Below, piece by piece: positions 18,066 to 27,427 of a DNA stretch of 64,000 bases. Each line of letters begins with the position of its first letter. The first letter of the stretch is position 1. The notes under the pieces were generated by a model, which saw only the letters and a program-made list of their open reading frames with translations, was not told where the DNA came from and did not search any database. Source of the stretch: CBDUXT01 sp965371245 (GTDB lineage Bacteria; Planctomycetota; Phycisphaerae; UBA1845); assembly GCA_965371245.1 (NCBI GenBank), contig CBDUXT010000009.1, positions 1 through 64,000 of the forward strand, given 5' to 3'. The position numbers and the translations under genes are program-made.

Positions 18066-19892
18066 ATGAATGTGTCGCAGATTCAACACGCCGGCGCAGG
18101 GCATGACTCGACCTCAACAGTGGCCGACACGTCAGCCGCTTCCGGCGCGCCGTTGCCCGGCGGGCGACGGCTTACAACGGTGCTCCCTACCACCCGCGTT
18201 CGGTATGTCGCCGACCCGGACGATCCGCCGCAGTACGCCGCCTCGGCCGATGGTTCACGGCGGTGCTGGATGACGGGGCAGGTCTCCGCGCCCAGCAACG
18301 GACAGGAGTGTGCCACAAGCGAAGAACACTCCGCCCGCGCCGCCCTCGATCTGTACGAGCAATCCGGCAGCGCGGCACTAGCGCAACTCGACGGATTCTT
18401 CACCGGCGCGCTCCACGACACTGCGGCGGATGCGCTGTTTCTCTTCGGCGACTTCGGCGGACCGACCGCCCTCTTCCATGCTCGGCATCACGGCGAATGG
18501 TTGGTCGGTACGAACTTCCACCGTCTGTCCGAGGCGCTGGGTCGCCCCGTCGATTGGAACGTCAACGGCGTCTACGATTTCCTTTGGGGCGGCTATGCGC
18601 TGCTCGATGAGACCATCGACCGACGAATCAAACAGGTGCCGGCCGCCACGTTGCTGACGCTTCGTGGATTGGAGCGTGAGGCCGCGACCCATGACCTGCC
18701 CGAGTCCTTCGACTGCTTACCCGATGACGACGACACCCACGAGCGCCTCTTTGCGACGATCATGCGGGCCGTGCAGCGCTGGACCGAGGGATCGACGCAC
18801 CCGGCCCTGTTTCTCACCGGCGGGACCGACTCGCGCATTGTCCTTGCGGCACTGACACGGCTCGGACACCGCGTCGATTGCGTCACCCACAGCGCGATCG
18901 ACAGCGTCGAGTCACGCCTCGCCGAATCCGCGGCCCGGCTTTGTCATCAGCCGTGGCAACGCGTCAGCGTGGGCGAGCGGGTGGTCTCCCACTTCGCGAG
19001 GTACGCCAACACGATCCAGCGTCGCGTGGGTCCGTGTGAGCTGTGGGGAATCGGCGGCATGGCCATGCGCGAGGCATTCCTCAATAACCACGACCTCCTG
19101 TTTTCCGGCCTGGGAACCAGCATCACCATGAAGTACGCCAAAGCCATCGGCCGGCAAACCATGGACCGCAAACAACTCGCCCACACGCTCGCCCATGCAT
19201 GGCGAGACCCCGAGGGACCGCGAACGCTGTTCCCCGATGACCTTGACGAAGCGCTGTCGGGTGGCGTGCAGCGGCGCATGCTTGCAATGTTGCAGCGGTT
19301 TCCCGACGGTCTGGAGTCGCACCAGCTCTGGGATCTGCACGCCAACGCGCAGCGCGTGGCCAAGTGGTATCCAGGCGGGATTCGTCTTGCGGCACAGCCC
19401 ATTCCCTGCGTGGCGCCGCTGTGCGATCGTGAGTTCTCGCTGCTGGCGATGCGCCTGCCCTGGACGATGAAAGCCAGGAAGCGCATCGGCGAACTGTTCC
19501 TCCGGCGATGCTGCCCGGGACTGGCGCCGCTTCCGACCACCAGCACCTGGCCCAACCGCCCCACGCGGGTCAAGGTCATGGCACGGATGCCGCGGGTGCT
19601 GTCGCCCCACGCCTACGACCGGACGAAATGGTGGCCGAGCCGACAACGACTTGGGCTGTCGGCCAAACCAGTGGCACAGTGGATTCGCAGTGCGCTGCCG
19701 CCGCATCGGCGCGCGCTCCGGGACTTCGTCGAGCATGAGATGAGCCTGCCGCTTTCGCGTTCGGCCGTCGCGGACGTCTTCCACAAACATGAGTTGGGCG
19801 ACGACACCCAGGTCACTTGGCTCGCCACGTTGATACCGCTCTTGCTGTCGGACGGGTTCGTGTTCGACGAGCAGGCGAAGCCAAACTGCTAA
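18066..19892 (+). CDS. Asparagine-synthase-like protein without Cys nucleophile
   Basis: 608 residues from ATG 18066, with GCAGGA upstream. The N-terminal half keeps the shape of a class II amidotransferase (LDGFFTGALHDTAADALFLFGDFGG..ALFHA, WLVGTNFHRLSEALG) but lacks the N-terminal MCG, so it cannot release ammonia from glutamine. The C-terminal half has a PP-loop LTGGTDSRIVLAAL, where the family has SGGxDS; adenylation may therefore be kept. Known relatives without Cys are beta-lactam synthetase and carbapenam synthetase, and many uncharacterised proteins of surface-glycan clusters. I infer an amide or ester-forming adenylating enzyme acting on the exported polymer or its precursor; this rests on context only. 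Confidence 0.7.
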   Translation: MNVSQIQHAGAGHDSTSTVADTSAASGAPLPGGRRLTTVLPTTRVRYVADPDDPPQYAASADGSRRCWMTGQVSAPSNGQECATSEEHSARAALDLYEQSGSAALAQLDGFFTGALHDTAADALFLFGDFGGPTALFHARHHGEWLVGTNFHRLSEALGRPVDWNVNGVYDFLWGGYALLDETIDRRIKQVPAATLLTLRGLEREAATHDLPESFDCLPDDDDTHERLFATIMRAVQRWTEGSTHPALFLTGGTDSRIVLAALTRLGHRVDCVTHSAIDSVESRLAESAARLCHQPWQRVSVGERVVSHFARYANTIQRRVGPCELWGIGGMAMREAFLNNHDLLFSGLGTSITMKYAKAIGRQTMDRKQLAHTLAHAWRDPEGPRTLFPDDLDEALSGGVQRRMLAMLQRFPDGLESHQLWDLHANAQRVAKWYPGGIRLAAQPIPCVAPLCDREFSLLAMRLPWTMKARKRIGELFLRRCCPGLAPLPTTSTWPNRPTRVKVMARMPRVLSPHAYDRTKWWPSRQRLGLSAKPVAQWIRSALPPHRRALRDFVEHEMSLPLSRSAVADVFHKHELGDDTQVTWLATLIPLLLSDGFVFDEQAKPNC

Positions 19893-19901
19893 TGCAGCGC
19901 G

Positions 19902-20906
19902 CTACTCGCTTCCTAGAGGACGGGTCATCAGGTCGCTGATGGCATCCATGGGGTGCCGTCCGCCGAACAGGGCGGAACCCACGGCCGCTACGATGGGCAT
20001 CTCGACTTTGTGCATCGCGGCAAGTTCAAGAACACTCCGCGTCGTTGGAATCCCCTCGATCACCGAGCTTGTGGATGCCACGATCTGGTCCGCGGTCTCG
20101 CCGCGCCCGAGGCGCTCGCCGGCCGTCCGGTTCCGACCGATCCTCGAGACACAGGTCGTCACCAGGTCGCCCACGCCGGCCAGCCCACGGAACGTCTCAA
20201 CCGAAGCACCCAGCGCCAACCCCAGTCGTGTGATTTCCACCAGTCCGCGCGTGATGAGCGAAGCCTTTGCGTTGTCCCCCAGATCGAGCCCGTCACAAAG
20301 TCCGGCGGCCAGCGCGATCACGTTCTTGACCGCCCCAGCCAGCTCCACTCCGACGAGGTCCTCGCTTGCGTACACGCGCAGGCAGCTCGTCGAGAAACCA
20401 TCCTGAACGAGACGCGCAATGGAGGCGTCCGACGCAGCGACCACGACCGTGGCGGGTTTCCCGTCAGCCAACTCTGGAGCAATACTTGGCCCGGAGAGGC
20501 AGGCCAGCCGCGCAGAGCCGACGACATCGGCGATGATCCCCGTGGGACGCAGCAACGTGCCGACTTCCAGCCCCTTGGCGACACTGACGATGGGGACATC
20601 GGGCGGTCGGTGCTCGGCCAGCCGTTCCCAGACGGGCCGAATAAACTGGCATGGAACCGCGGAAACAATCAGCGAGGGGTCATCAAAGGCGCCGGAAAGT
20701 TCGCTTACCGCGTGGACGGATTCGGGCAACGGATAGCCGGGAAGGTAACGCCGATTCTCACGATCACGCTGAAGCGCGGCGACCTGTTCCAGCGAGCGAC
20801 CCCACAGGGTGACACGCGAGCCGCGGCTCGCCAGGAGTATCGCACAGAGCGTCCCCATGGCACCGCTACCGACGATGGAAACACGGGGAATGGGTGGCGG
20901 CGGCAT
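19902..20906 (-). CDS. gpsA: Glycerol-3-phosphate dehydrogenase [NAD(P)+]
   Basis: 334 residues, full length for GpsA. The N-terminal NAD(P) motif is VSIVGSGAMGTLCAILLA. VSVAKGLE, with the catalytic lysine region, then GPSIAPEL, and ELAGAVKNVIALAAGLCDGLDLGDNAKASLITRGL (catalytic Lys in AVKN) follow. It reduces dihydroxyacetone phosphate to sn-glycerol-3-phosphate for phospholipid synthesis in the cytoplasm. It lies on the minus strand 80 bases after a small peptide gene. Nothing is unusual except the neighbouring transcription ends: the Asn-synthase-like gene stops 10 bases away, convergent. Confidence 0.93.
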   Translation of the reverse strand: MPPPPIPRVSIVGSGAMGTLCAILLASRGSRVTLWGRSLEQVAALQRDRENRRYLPGYPLPESVHAVSELSGAFDDPSLIVSAVPCQFIRPVWERLAEHRPPDVPIVSVAKGLEVGTLLRPTGIIADVVGSARLACLSGPSIAPELADGKPATVVVAASDASIARLVQDGFSTSCLRVYASEDLVGVELAGAVKNVIALAAGLCDGLDLGDNAKASLITRGLVEITRLGLALGASVETFRGLAGVGDLVTTCVSRIGRNRTAGERLGRGETADQIVASTSSVIEGIPTTRSVLELAAMHKVEMPIVAAVGSALFGGRHPMDAISDLMTRPLGSE

Positions 20907-20987
20907 GGAACGGCCTCGACCCGAAGATGGACCGCGCGGCAGCCATCGGCGGGCAGCACCGGGTGACGGGCGGGGAAAGCCTCGTTC

Positions 20988-21170
20988 CTAGATACCCACC
21001 CCCAGCAAGCTGAACAGGAAGCTGGTGATCACGCTGTTGACCACGGCGGTCACGAAGTCCTGGCCTAGAGTTCCCGTATCCAAGAACGTACACCCGCCGG
21101 TTTGAAGAAGGTAGCCCGCACCCAAAATCGGCGCCACTTTGTGCATCAAAGAAGTCCAACGCTTAGACAT
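20988..21170 (-). CDS. Small hydrophobic peptide
   Basis: 60 residues from ATG 21170, with GAGG about 8 bases upstream. An N-terminal hydrophobic stretch (VAPILGAGYLLQTGGC) ends at a cysteine in a weak lipobox-like context, and a second hydrophobic stretch (VTAVVNSVITSFLFSLLGVGI) ends the protein. Small proteins of this kind are frequent in planctomycetes and usually have no assigned function. It lies between the SH3 protein gene and gpsA on the same strand, about 125 bases after the former. It could be a lipoprotein or a membrane peptide. Confidence 0.55.
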   Translation of the reverse strand: MSKRWTSLMHKVAPILGAGYLLQTGGCTFLDTGTLGQDFVTAVVNSVITSFLFSLLGVGI

Positions 21171-21295
21171 CAAGGGTTCCTCAAAGAAGAGTTTGGATGC
21201 ACCGTTACGCACGGCCACCCTGAACCGTTATCCCGTTCACAATCCAAGAACCAGCCTGCGTCGCCGCGCCAACGACCCCGGCGGTGGTGCGTCAC

Positions 21296-22546
21296 TCATC
21301 CCCCGGCGTTGCCGACATTGTTGGCGCCGGTATCCTGAAGCATGGTCAGTCGCTTGGCGATGTAGATGGGCACGGGATCGACCCCGCCCTTTTGAAGGCG
21401 AGTCGCCGACGCCTGCACGCCGACGTACCGACCCAAAAACCGATCCACCTCGATGTTGGAATCGACCGGAATCTCGACGTAACAGATGGTTCGCTCGATC
21501 GGGCCGGTGGCATCGACCAGCCTGAACCGACGGGGCGACGAGCCGATCGGGTAGAGGGCGCTCACACGAAGCTCGCCCTGGACGTCGATGCCGCTGGGAA
21601 TCGGCGGGAGCGTCGTCCGGATACCTGCGCGATCGTTCATCAGCTCGCGCCGTTTCGACTCAGTTCTCTCTACCTGGATACGCAACCCGCGGATGGTATC
21701 GACCAGAGAGGCCATGTCAGTGAGCTGGGTGATGCGTGCCTCAGCGTATCGTTGCGCAACCTCGTCCTCGGACTGCGCCGCGATCGTGCGATATCGCTCG
21801 ATCATCGGATCGAACCGGCGCTCGACAACCGGCTTTCGCAACTCCTTGCGCGTTGCGACATCAACAGACAGTAAGTCGGCGCGATGCGAAGTGATGGGCA
21901 AGCCGTCGAACGGCGTGGTCTCTTTCGCCCTCGACGTTTTCGGCGCCGTGTCTCGCGTTACCGCGCTGGGTTCGGGCGCAGCAGCCGACGGCTGCCCCAT
22001 CGCCGGTGCCGCCACCTCCGCTTCGAGTTGGCGCAGATGCTCCGGGACAAACTCAAGGAAGCTCCGATTGACCCAAAGGGTGGCGCCCTTGGGCGGCTCG
22101 ATCCGAAGGAACCCGTCGGCGTTTCGCCCCAAAATCTTCACCGCAGCCCCCTTGGACAACAGAGCTTGCACCGTGTACTTGTTCTTATTGAGCAGCGAGC
22201 CCGCCCGGACGCGAACGTTGTCTCCATTGACCATCCCCGTCTTCTCGTCGGCCGTATCCACGTAGTCGCCGGAAATCAGACTGAACACGCCTACCGGCGG
22301 AGCGATCTCGAACCAACCGCCGGTTTCCCCGACCACGGTGACACGATCTCCGGCGTTCAGCTTCGTAATCGTGTAGTGGTTAAGGCTGGGGCCGCTGCGC
22401 AGGTATACGTCGGAGGCTGTCACCTCCGCCAGACCGAGCATCGGTTTGTCCGGAACCTGCGCCGAACTCTGCACGGCCATGCCGCACGAGACGACCGCAG
22501 AGACACTCAAGATGACTTCCCAACGGTGTGAATCGATTCGAGACAT
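21296..22546 (-). CDS. Secreted bacterial SH3-domain protein
   Basis: 416 residues. A signal peptide (ILSVSAVVSCGMAVQSSAQ) is followed by two SH3b repeats: VTASDVYLRSGPSLNHYTITKLNAGDRVTVVGE (about 42-95) and GDNVRVRAGSLLNKNKYTVQALLSKGAAVKILG (about 108-165, with WVNRSFLEF). A Pro/Ala-rich linker follows, then a coiled-coil-like region with many charged residues (about 235-300) and a final beta-rich domain. SH3b domains bind peptidoglycan or other cell-wall ligands, so a periplasmic location is expected. No enzyme domain is seen. It diverges from pabB across a spacer carrying repeat A. Confidence 0.75.
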   Translation of the reverse strand: MSRIDSHRWEVILSVSAVVSCGMAVQSSAQVPDKPMLGLAEVTASDVYLRSGPSLNHYTITKLNAGDRVTVVGETGGWFEIAPPVGVFSLISGDYVDTADEKTGMVNGDNVRVRAGSLLNKNKYTVQALLSKGAAVKILGRNADGFLRIEPPKGATLWVNRSFLEFVPEHLRQLEAEVAAPAMGQPSAAAPEPSAVTRDTAPKTSRAKETTPFDGLPITSHRADLLSVDVATRKELRKPVVERRFDPMIERYRTIAAQSEDEVAQRYAEARITQLTDMASLVDTIRGLRIQVERTESKRRELMNDRAGIRTTLPPIPSGIDVQGELRVSALYPIGSSPRRFRLVDATGPIERTICYVEIPVDSNIEVDRFLGRYVGVQASATRLQKGGVDPVPIYIAKRLTMLQDTGANNVGNAGG

Positions 22547-22880
22547 GACGGATGATCCTTACGTCAGAACCGGCTGCCTTCCTGGATGACCGCTTGCGCC
22601 AAACCGCGCTCGTCGAAGGTACTTCGCAGGCCCCCAACTGTCAATGCGTTTGAAGTCCGTGGAACGACCGGCACGCGTGGGTGACAGAATCCGCGTTGGG
22701 CATTTCACAGAGCGCCCGGCGCGAGTCCGGTGGCATGCTGACGCAGGGGCCCGTACGCTAGCGCCTGCGCCTTTGACTCGGCGTACCAGGCCCGCCGGGC
22801 CAGCCACGAATGCCGCCCGACACCGGCAAACCGGCTCGCCGGTATCGGTGGCAGGTGCTTCCGGTATACTCCCCGGCCGA
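22547..22880. other. Divergent spacer with repeat A
   Basis: Between the SH3 gene and pabB. Reading frame is open upstream of pabB as far as 22644, but that stretch covers the repeat at 22681-22780 and lacks protein-like sequence, so I exclude it from pabB. No promoter could be assigned. Confidence 0.5.
22681..22780 (+). repeat. Dispersed repeat A, copy 1
   Basis: Shares with 28391-28515 and, inverted, with 42758-42880 the ordered blocks GACAGAATCNGCG, TTGGGCA, CAGAGC, GGCGCGAGNCCGGTGNCATG, GACGCAGGGG and a degenerate CCG-GC-tagc-GC end. The terminal hairpin is decayed in this copy. Confidence 0.7.
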
Positions 22881-24317
22881 ATGTGTGCCGACCGCCCCCC
22901 GAACGCCCGCGTCCTTCTGCGCCGACTGGATGTGACCGTACCCGTCGAAGCCGCGGCTGTGAGTTTTGCTCAGGCGGAAGGCCCCGCGATCCTCGAAAGC
23001 TCCTGTCTCACATTGCCTTACGCGCGATACTCGCTCTTCGCGTGCGAACCCATCGAAGTGATCGAATCGCCTCCAAACGACCCCGACCCCCTGGCGACGC
23101 TCTTTGACGGACTGGCTCGATACCCCAAGATCGCCGCGCCTCCCGATGTCCCGTTCGCGGGCGGATGGATCGGTTTCGCTACGTATGAGGCGGGTTTGGC
23201 CACTGAGGGAATCTCCGCGACCTCCGCCCGCGATACCCCCGGTCGCTCTTGGATGCCGGCCGTTCGGTTCGCCTTGTACGACACGGTTGCCGTGTACGAT
23301 CATCACCAGGAGCGGTGGTCCGTCGTCGCGATCGACTGGCCGGACCCGATCAGGAAAAAGAGACCCCCGGCTAAGGAGCGGCTGGAGCGAATCCGCGGCC
23401 GTCTGGAATCGAGCCTGGAAAGGGCGACGGACACCCCCAAGCCGACCCCCAGCACGTCCCGACCGACCGCCAACCTCTCTGACGCCGAATACCTTGCGAG
23501 CGTTCGACGCGCCCAGGAGTACATCCGCGCCGGCGACATCTACCAGGTCAACCTCACCCGGCGATTCGCGGTCCGGACGGACGCCACGCCTCTGGCGATC
23601 TACCGAAGGCTGCGCAACACGAGCCCGTCGTCCCACGCCGCTCTGTTGATGTGGGACGATACGGCCATCGTCTCCTCGTCGCCGGAGCTCTTTCTGCACC
23701 TGCGCGACGGGCACGTGGTGACCCGGCCCATCAAGGGCACCCGCCCTCGCGGCGAGGGGGCCGCCGCCGATGAGGCCCTCAAGGACGAATTGGCCAACAG
23801 CACAAAGGATCGGGCGGAGCTGGCGATGATCGTCGATCTGCTCCGCAACGACCTGGGTCGCGTCTGTCGGTTCGGAACCGTCAGGGTCCAATGCCCCGGC
23901 ACGATCGAAACCCATCCGACGGTCTTTCATCGGACCGCCACGATCGAAGGCGAACTCAGACCGGAATGCACCTATCGCGACCTGCTTCGCGCCACCTTTC
24001 CGGGCGGGTCGGTGACCGGCGTCCCCAAAATCCGCGCCATGCAGATCATCGACGAGCTGGAGCCGACTAAGCGCGGCGTCTACTGTGGAACCATCGGCTG
24101 GATCGGGCTTGATGGCGCGATGGCTTTGAACATCGCCATTCGCACGATGGTTCAGACGGGCGACACGGTGCATCTCCACGCCGGCGGAGCCATTGTGGCC
24201 GACAGCGATCCGGCGGAGGAGGCCCGAGAGGTTGACGCCAAGGCAGCGGGCATGCTCAAGGCCCTTGGGTGTTACGCGCGGGCTGCCACGCGACCACGCA
24301 TGGAGGTGCCATCATAA
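22881..24317 (+). CDS. pabB: Aminodeoxychorismate synthase component I
   Basis: 478 residues from ATG 22881. The chorismate-binding domain is complete: DIYQVNLTRRFAVRT, SSSPELFLHL, then PIKGTRPRG (the PabB-type PIKGT motif that carries the adduct-forming lysine, against PIAGT in TrpE), AELAMIVDLLRNDLGRV, TFPGGSVTGVPKIRAMQIID and VHLHAGGAIVADSDP. It aminates chorismate to 4-amino-4-deoxychorismate for folate. The next gene overlaps by TAATG, encoding the matching lyase, which supports PabB over anthranilate synthase. The glutaminase subunit (PabA) is not in this window. Confidence 0.93.
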   Translation: MCADRPPNARVLLRRLDVTVPVEAAAVSFAQAEGPAILESSCLTLPYARYSLFACEPIEVIESPPNDPDPLATLFDGLARYPKIAAPPDVPFAGGWIGFATYEAGLATEGISATSARDTPGRSWMPAVRFALYDTVAVYDHHQERWSVVAIDWPDPIRKKRPPAKERLERIRGRLESSLERATDTPKPTPSTSRPTANLSDAEYLASVRRAQEYIRAGDIYQVNLTRRFAVRTDATPLAIYRRLRNTSPSSHAALLMWDDTAIVSSSPELFLHLRDGHVVTRPIKGTRPRGEGAAADEALKDELANSTKDRAELAMIVDLLRNDLGRVCRFGTVRVQCPGTIETHPTVFHRTATIEGELRPECTYRDLLRATFPGGSVTGVPKIRAMQIIDELEPTKRGVYCGTIGWIGLDGAMALNIAIRTMVQTGDTVHLHAGGAIVADSDPAEEAREVDAKAAGMLKALGCYARAATRPRMEVPS

Positions 24318-25183
24318 TGACACAGACGGCCTACCTCAACGGCGCTTTCGTCGATGCCGACGACGCGAACGTCAGCATCTTCGACGGCGGCTGGCTGCAC
24401 GGAGCCGGTTTGTTCGAAACCATGCGTGCCGAAAATCGATGTGTCTTTCGACTGGAGGCTCACCTCGCCCGGCTTTGCCGATCCGCCGCGACCATTCTGG
24501 CACCCATCGATCGCGACGCGCTGCCGACCGCCGACGCATTGGTCGAGCTTCTCGAACGAAACGAGCTCGATGCCGCGCGCCTGAGGCTGACGGTCAGCGC
24601 GGGCCGGGTCGATGGCGCCAAGCCGGATTCGACCCCGCAATTGACGGTCATCGTCACCGCCGCCAATCTGGCGTCCTACCCGGATTCCTTCTACGCACGG
24701 GGGGTTCCCGTGGCGATCTGTCCCTACCGCCAGTCGCCCACCGATCCGCTCGCCGGGCACAAGGTGACGGGCCACCTTTCGCGACTGCTGGGGCTGCGCG
24801 AGGCGCGACAGGCCGACTGCGTGGAGGGGCTGTGGTTTACGACGGCGAACCGTCTGGCCGAAGGATCGATCAGCAACGTCTTTGTCATTAGCGAGGGAAC
24901 ACTCAAGACGCCGCCGCTGGACACGCCCGTTCTGCCGGGCATCGCGCGCGGCGTCGTGTTGGCGATCGCCCGCGACGAAGGGATCGAGGCACATGAGTGC
25001 CCGTTGACCATCGAGGACGTCTTGGGGGCCGATGAGATCCTGCTCACCAATGCCATCATGCAGGTGCTTCCCGTGATTCGCGTCGAAAAACACGACCTGA
25101 ACGACGGGCGGGTCGGTCCGCTGGCGAAGCGATTGCTCGAAGGGTATCGAGACCGTGTACGAAAGGAGTGCGGGAGCACATGA
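24317..25183 (+). CDS. pabC: Aminodeoxychorismate lyase (class IV aminotransferase)
   Basis: 288 residues; the ATG overlaps the pabB TAA. It is a class IV PLP fold: FDGGWLHGAGLFETMRAENRCVFRLEAHLARL, then GHKVTGHLSRLLGLREARQADC, with the Schiff-base lysine in GHK, and EGSISNVFVISEG. The family includes branched-chain aminotransferases and D-amino acid aminotransferase, but position after pabB favours PabC, which splits 4-amino-4-deoxychorismate into p-aminobenzoate and pyruvate. It ends in an ATGA overlap with the next gene. Confidence 0.88.
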   Translation: MTQTAYLNGAFVDADDANVSIFDGGWLHGAGLFETMRAENRCVFRLEAHLARLCRSAATILAPIDRDALPTADALVELLERNELDAARLRLTVSAGRVDGAKPDSTPQLTVIVTAANLASYPDSFYARGVPVAICPYRQSPTDPLAGHKVTGHLSRLLGLREARQADCVEGLWFTTANRLAEGSISNVFVISEGTLKTPPLDTPVLPGIARGVVLAIARDEGIEAHECPLTIEDVLGADEILLTNAIMQVLPVIRVEKHDLNDGRVGPLAKRLLEGYRDRVRKECGST

Positions 25184-26316
25184 GTCCTACGTCGGCACGA
25201 AAGAAACAACCCAGGGTCAACGATGTCTGCACGGCCATGGAAACCATCGCGCCGACTTCTCTGGCGCAATCCTGGGACAACGTGGGGCTCTTGGCCGGCG
25301 ACCCCGGTGCGGCCGCACGGCGGGCCCTCACCTGTATCGATCTCACACCGGACGTCGTGCAGGAGGCGATCCGCTCCAAGATCGACCTGATCGTAGCTTA
25401 CCATCCACCGATCTTCCGACCGGTGGCGTCATTGCGGGCGGACAGCTCGGGCACCGAGGCGGCCGTCTTCCGCTGCATCCGAGCCGGCGTGTCCATTTAT
25501 GCCACTCATACGGCACTGGATGCCGCGGTCGGCGGCACCAACGACGTCATGGCCGCGCTGTGTGGCATTCGCCAGACCGAGCCGCTGGAGTATGTTCCTA
25601 AGCCGGGTATCGAGCACCGCAAGCTGGTCGTGTTCGTTCCCGGCGATCACCTCGACCCCGTCGTCGATGCCATTTTCGCCGCGGGAGGCGGTCACATCGG
25701 CGCGTACAGCCGGTGCAGCTACCGATCGCCCGGGCAAGGAACGTTTCTCGGCGGCGAATCGACGAACCCCTCCATCGGTCGAAAAGGGCGCATGGAATGC
25801 GTCGAGGAGGTCCGGCTGGAGGTCGTCGTCCCCTCCCCTCGACTGCCTGACGCGGTACGCGCGATGATGGCCGCCCACCCCTACGACGAGCCGGCTTTTG
25901 ATATCTATCCGCTGGAGGCCCGCCCGCAGCGCGGCATCGGACGCTTTGGACAGTTCGCGCGACCGACGACTCTAGGCTCACTGGCCAGGAAGCTCAAACG
26001 TTCCACCGGCGGCACCTGCGTTCAGACCGTGGGTCCGAAGGACCGTCGTCTCACCCGCGGTGTCATCGTCGTCGGGGCGGCGGGCTCGCTCCCCTTTCGC
26101 ACCGATCTCACCCGCGAAACCGTCGTCGTCACCGGCGAGATGCGCCACCACGACGCGCTATCCATCCTGCGCCAGGATTGCTGCGCCATCGCACTGGGTC
26201 ACTGGGCCAGCGAGCGGCCGATCCTCGCGCCGCTGGCCGAGCGGCTCGAGTCGATGGTTCCCGGGCTGAGCGTTGCCGTCAGCAAGTCGGATGCCGACCC
26301 GTTCCACGGGGTGTAA
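25180..26316 (+). CDS. NIF3/YbgI dinuclear metal protein
   Basis: 378 residues from ATG 25180, overlapping the pabC TGA. AAAGGAG lies upstream. NIF3-family motifs: WDNVGLLAGDP, ITHT-like YATHTALDAA, YHPPIF, GHIGAYSRCSYRSPGQGTF..E, and the C-terminal GEMRHHDALSILRQDCCAIALGHWASE, whose His and Glu complete the two-metal site. Family members form hexameric toroids; some are annotated as GTP cyclohydrolase 1 type 2. The length with an inserted middle domain matches the YqfO type. The link to folate synthesis in this operon is suggestive but not proof of function. Confidence 0.88.
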   Translation: MSPTSARKKQPRVNDVCTAMETIAPTSLAQSWDNVGLLAGDPGAAARRALTCIDLTPDVVQEAIRSKIDLIVAYHPPIFRPVASLRADSSGTEAAVFRCIRAGVSIYATHTALDAAVGGTNDVMAALCGIRQTEPLEYVPKPGIEHRKLVVFVPGDHLDPVVDAIFAAGGGHIGAYSRCSYRSPGQGTFLGGESTNPSIGRKGRMECVEEVRLEVVVPSPRLPDAVRAMMAAHPYDEPAFDIYPLEARPQRGIGRFGQFARPTTLGSLARKLKRSTGGTCVQTVGPKDRRLTRGVIVVGAAGSLPFRTDLTRETVVVTGEMRHHDALSILRQDCCAIALGHWASERPILAPLAERLESMVPGLSVAVSKSDADPFHGV

Positions 26317-26329
26317 GCGCACCGGCCCG

Positions 26330-27412
26330 TTACGGGTCGGTGGTCCGCGGACGCGGGATGGTCACCCGGAACGACGTACCCTCGCCCGGTTGGGACGTGA
26401 CCGAGATGGTCCCGCCGATCATATGCACAAGCCCGTGGGCGATGGCGAGCCCCAACCCGATCCCCTTGCCCGAGTCCGACGACAGCGTTCCCTTGGTCCC
26501 CCAAAACGGTTCAAAGATCCGCGACTTGGTGGATTCGTCGAGTCCGCAGCCGGTGTCCTCGATCAGAATCACGATCGACCCGGTATCAACGGATACATCG
26601 AGGTGCAGCGAGCCGCCGTCGGTCATCGCCTCAACGGCGTTCTGCGCGATGTTCCGCATCACCGTCAGCACGGCGAAGCGCTGCACCGGAATCACCGGCA
26701 GCTTTGCCATGCTCAGCGTGAGTTCGATGTGGGCATCGACCAGCACCGGCTCCAACTCGTCCGCAAGCTCGTTGACCAGCTCGGTCAGGTCGCTGAGATC
26801 CTCGGACCGCCGATCGCCCTCCGCAAAGGCGAGCAGCCCGGTGACCAGCGCCGTTGCACGTTGAAGCCCTGAAGCCACCGGATCCAGGATTCGCCGATGG
26901 AGCGCGGGGTCATCACAGGAGCGGGCGAAATCGATGCTGGTGATCATCCCGCCGAGGATGTTGTTGAAATGGTGCGAGATCGCGCCGGCCATCTCTCCCA
27001 GGGCAACCATCTTGCGGCTTTCGTGGATCTCGTCCTGGAGGCCGATTCTTCGCGTGATGTCGCGGATACAGATGGATGCGCCGATCCGGTCACCCTTCTC
27101 GCCGACGACCGGGGCGATGGTACCGGCCAACTCACGTTGAAGTCCGGTCTCGTCACGGTGTTGGAACTCGAACTGGATCGTCTCGCCGGTCCGGATCGCC
27201 TGGCGAAACAGCCGATCGCCCATCCGCCGGCGATCCCGCGGAATCACCCGGCTGATCGGCGTACCCATCATCTGGTCGGCCGCCGCACCGAAGGTTCGAG
27301 CCGCTGCCAGGTTCCACGTGACGATGTTCAGGTCGGCGTCCGTGGCGATCAGGGCCGTGCCCAGATGTTGGCAGAGCTGTCGGAAATAATCGTCGGTTCC
27401 GTTGCCGGCCAT
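26330..27412 (-). CDS. PAS sensor histidine kinase
   Basis: 360 residues without membrane segments. PAS domain at about 14-125 (LIATDADLNIVTWNLAAARTFG). The HisKA-type dimerisation helix has GEMAGAISHHFNNILGG, with the phospho-acceptor histidine at about 147. HATPase motifs are MRNIAQNAVEAM (N box), IEDTGCGLD (G1), GKGIGLGLAIAHGLV (G2) and GEGTSFRVTIP. It should be a soluble sensor that signals to an unlinked response regulator, since none lies nearby. It follows the lipoprotein gene by 15 bases on the same strand and may be co-transcribed. It converges with the NIF3 gene 13 bases away. Confidence 0.9.
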   Translation of the reverse strand: MAGNGTDDYFRQLCQHLGTALIATDADLNIVTWNLAAARTFGAAADQMMGTPISRVIPRDRRRMGDRLFRQAIRTGETIQFEFQHRDETGLQRELAGTIAPVVGEKGDRIGASICIRDITRRIGLQDEIHESRKMVALGEMAGAISHHFNNILGGMITSIDFARSCDDPALHRRILDPVASGLQRATALVTGLLAFAEGDRRSEDLSDLTELVNELADELEPVLVDAHIELTLSMAKLPVIPVQRFAVLTVMRNIAQNAVEAMTDGGSLHLDVSVDTGSIVILIEDTGCGLDESTKSRIFEPFWGTKGTLSSDSGKGIGLGLAIAHGLVHMIGGTISVTSQPGEGTSFRVTIPRPRTTDP

Positions 27413-27427
27413 GGCAGCTACACGACC

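Noticed and set aside
22758..24179. Long minus-strand open frame opposite pabB
   Set aside because: Complement of a clear PabB coding frame; composition is rich in Arg, Gly and Asp with no motif.
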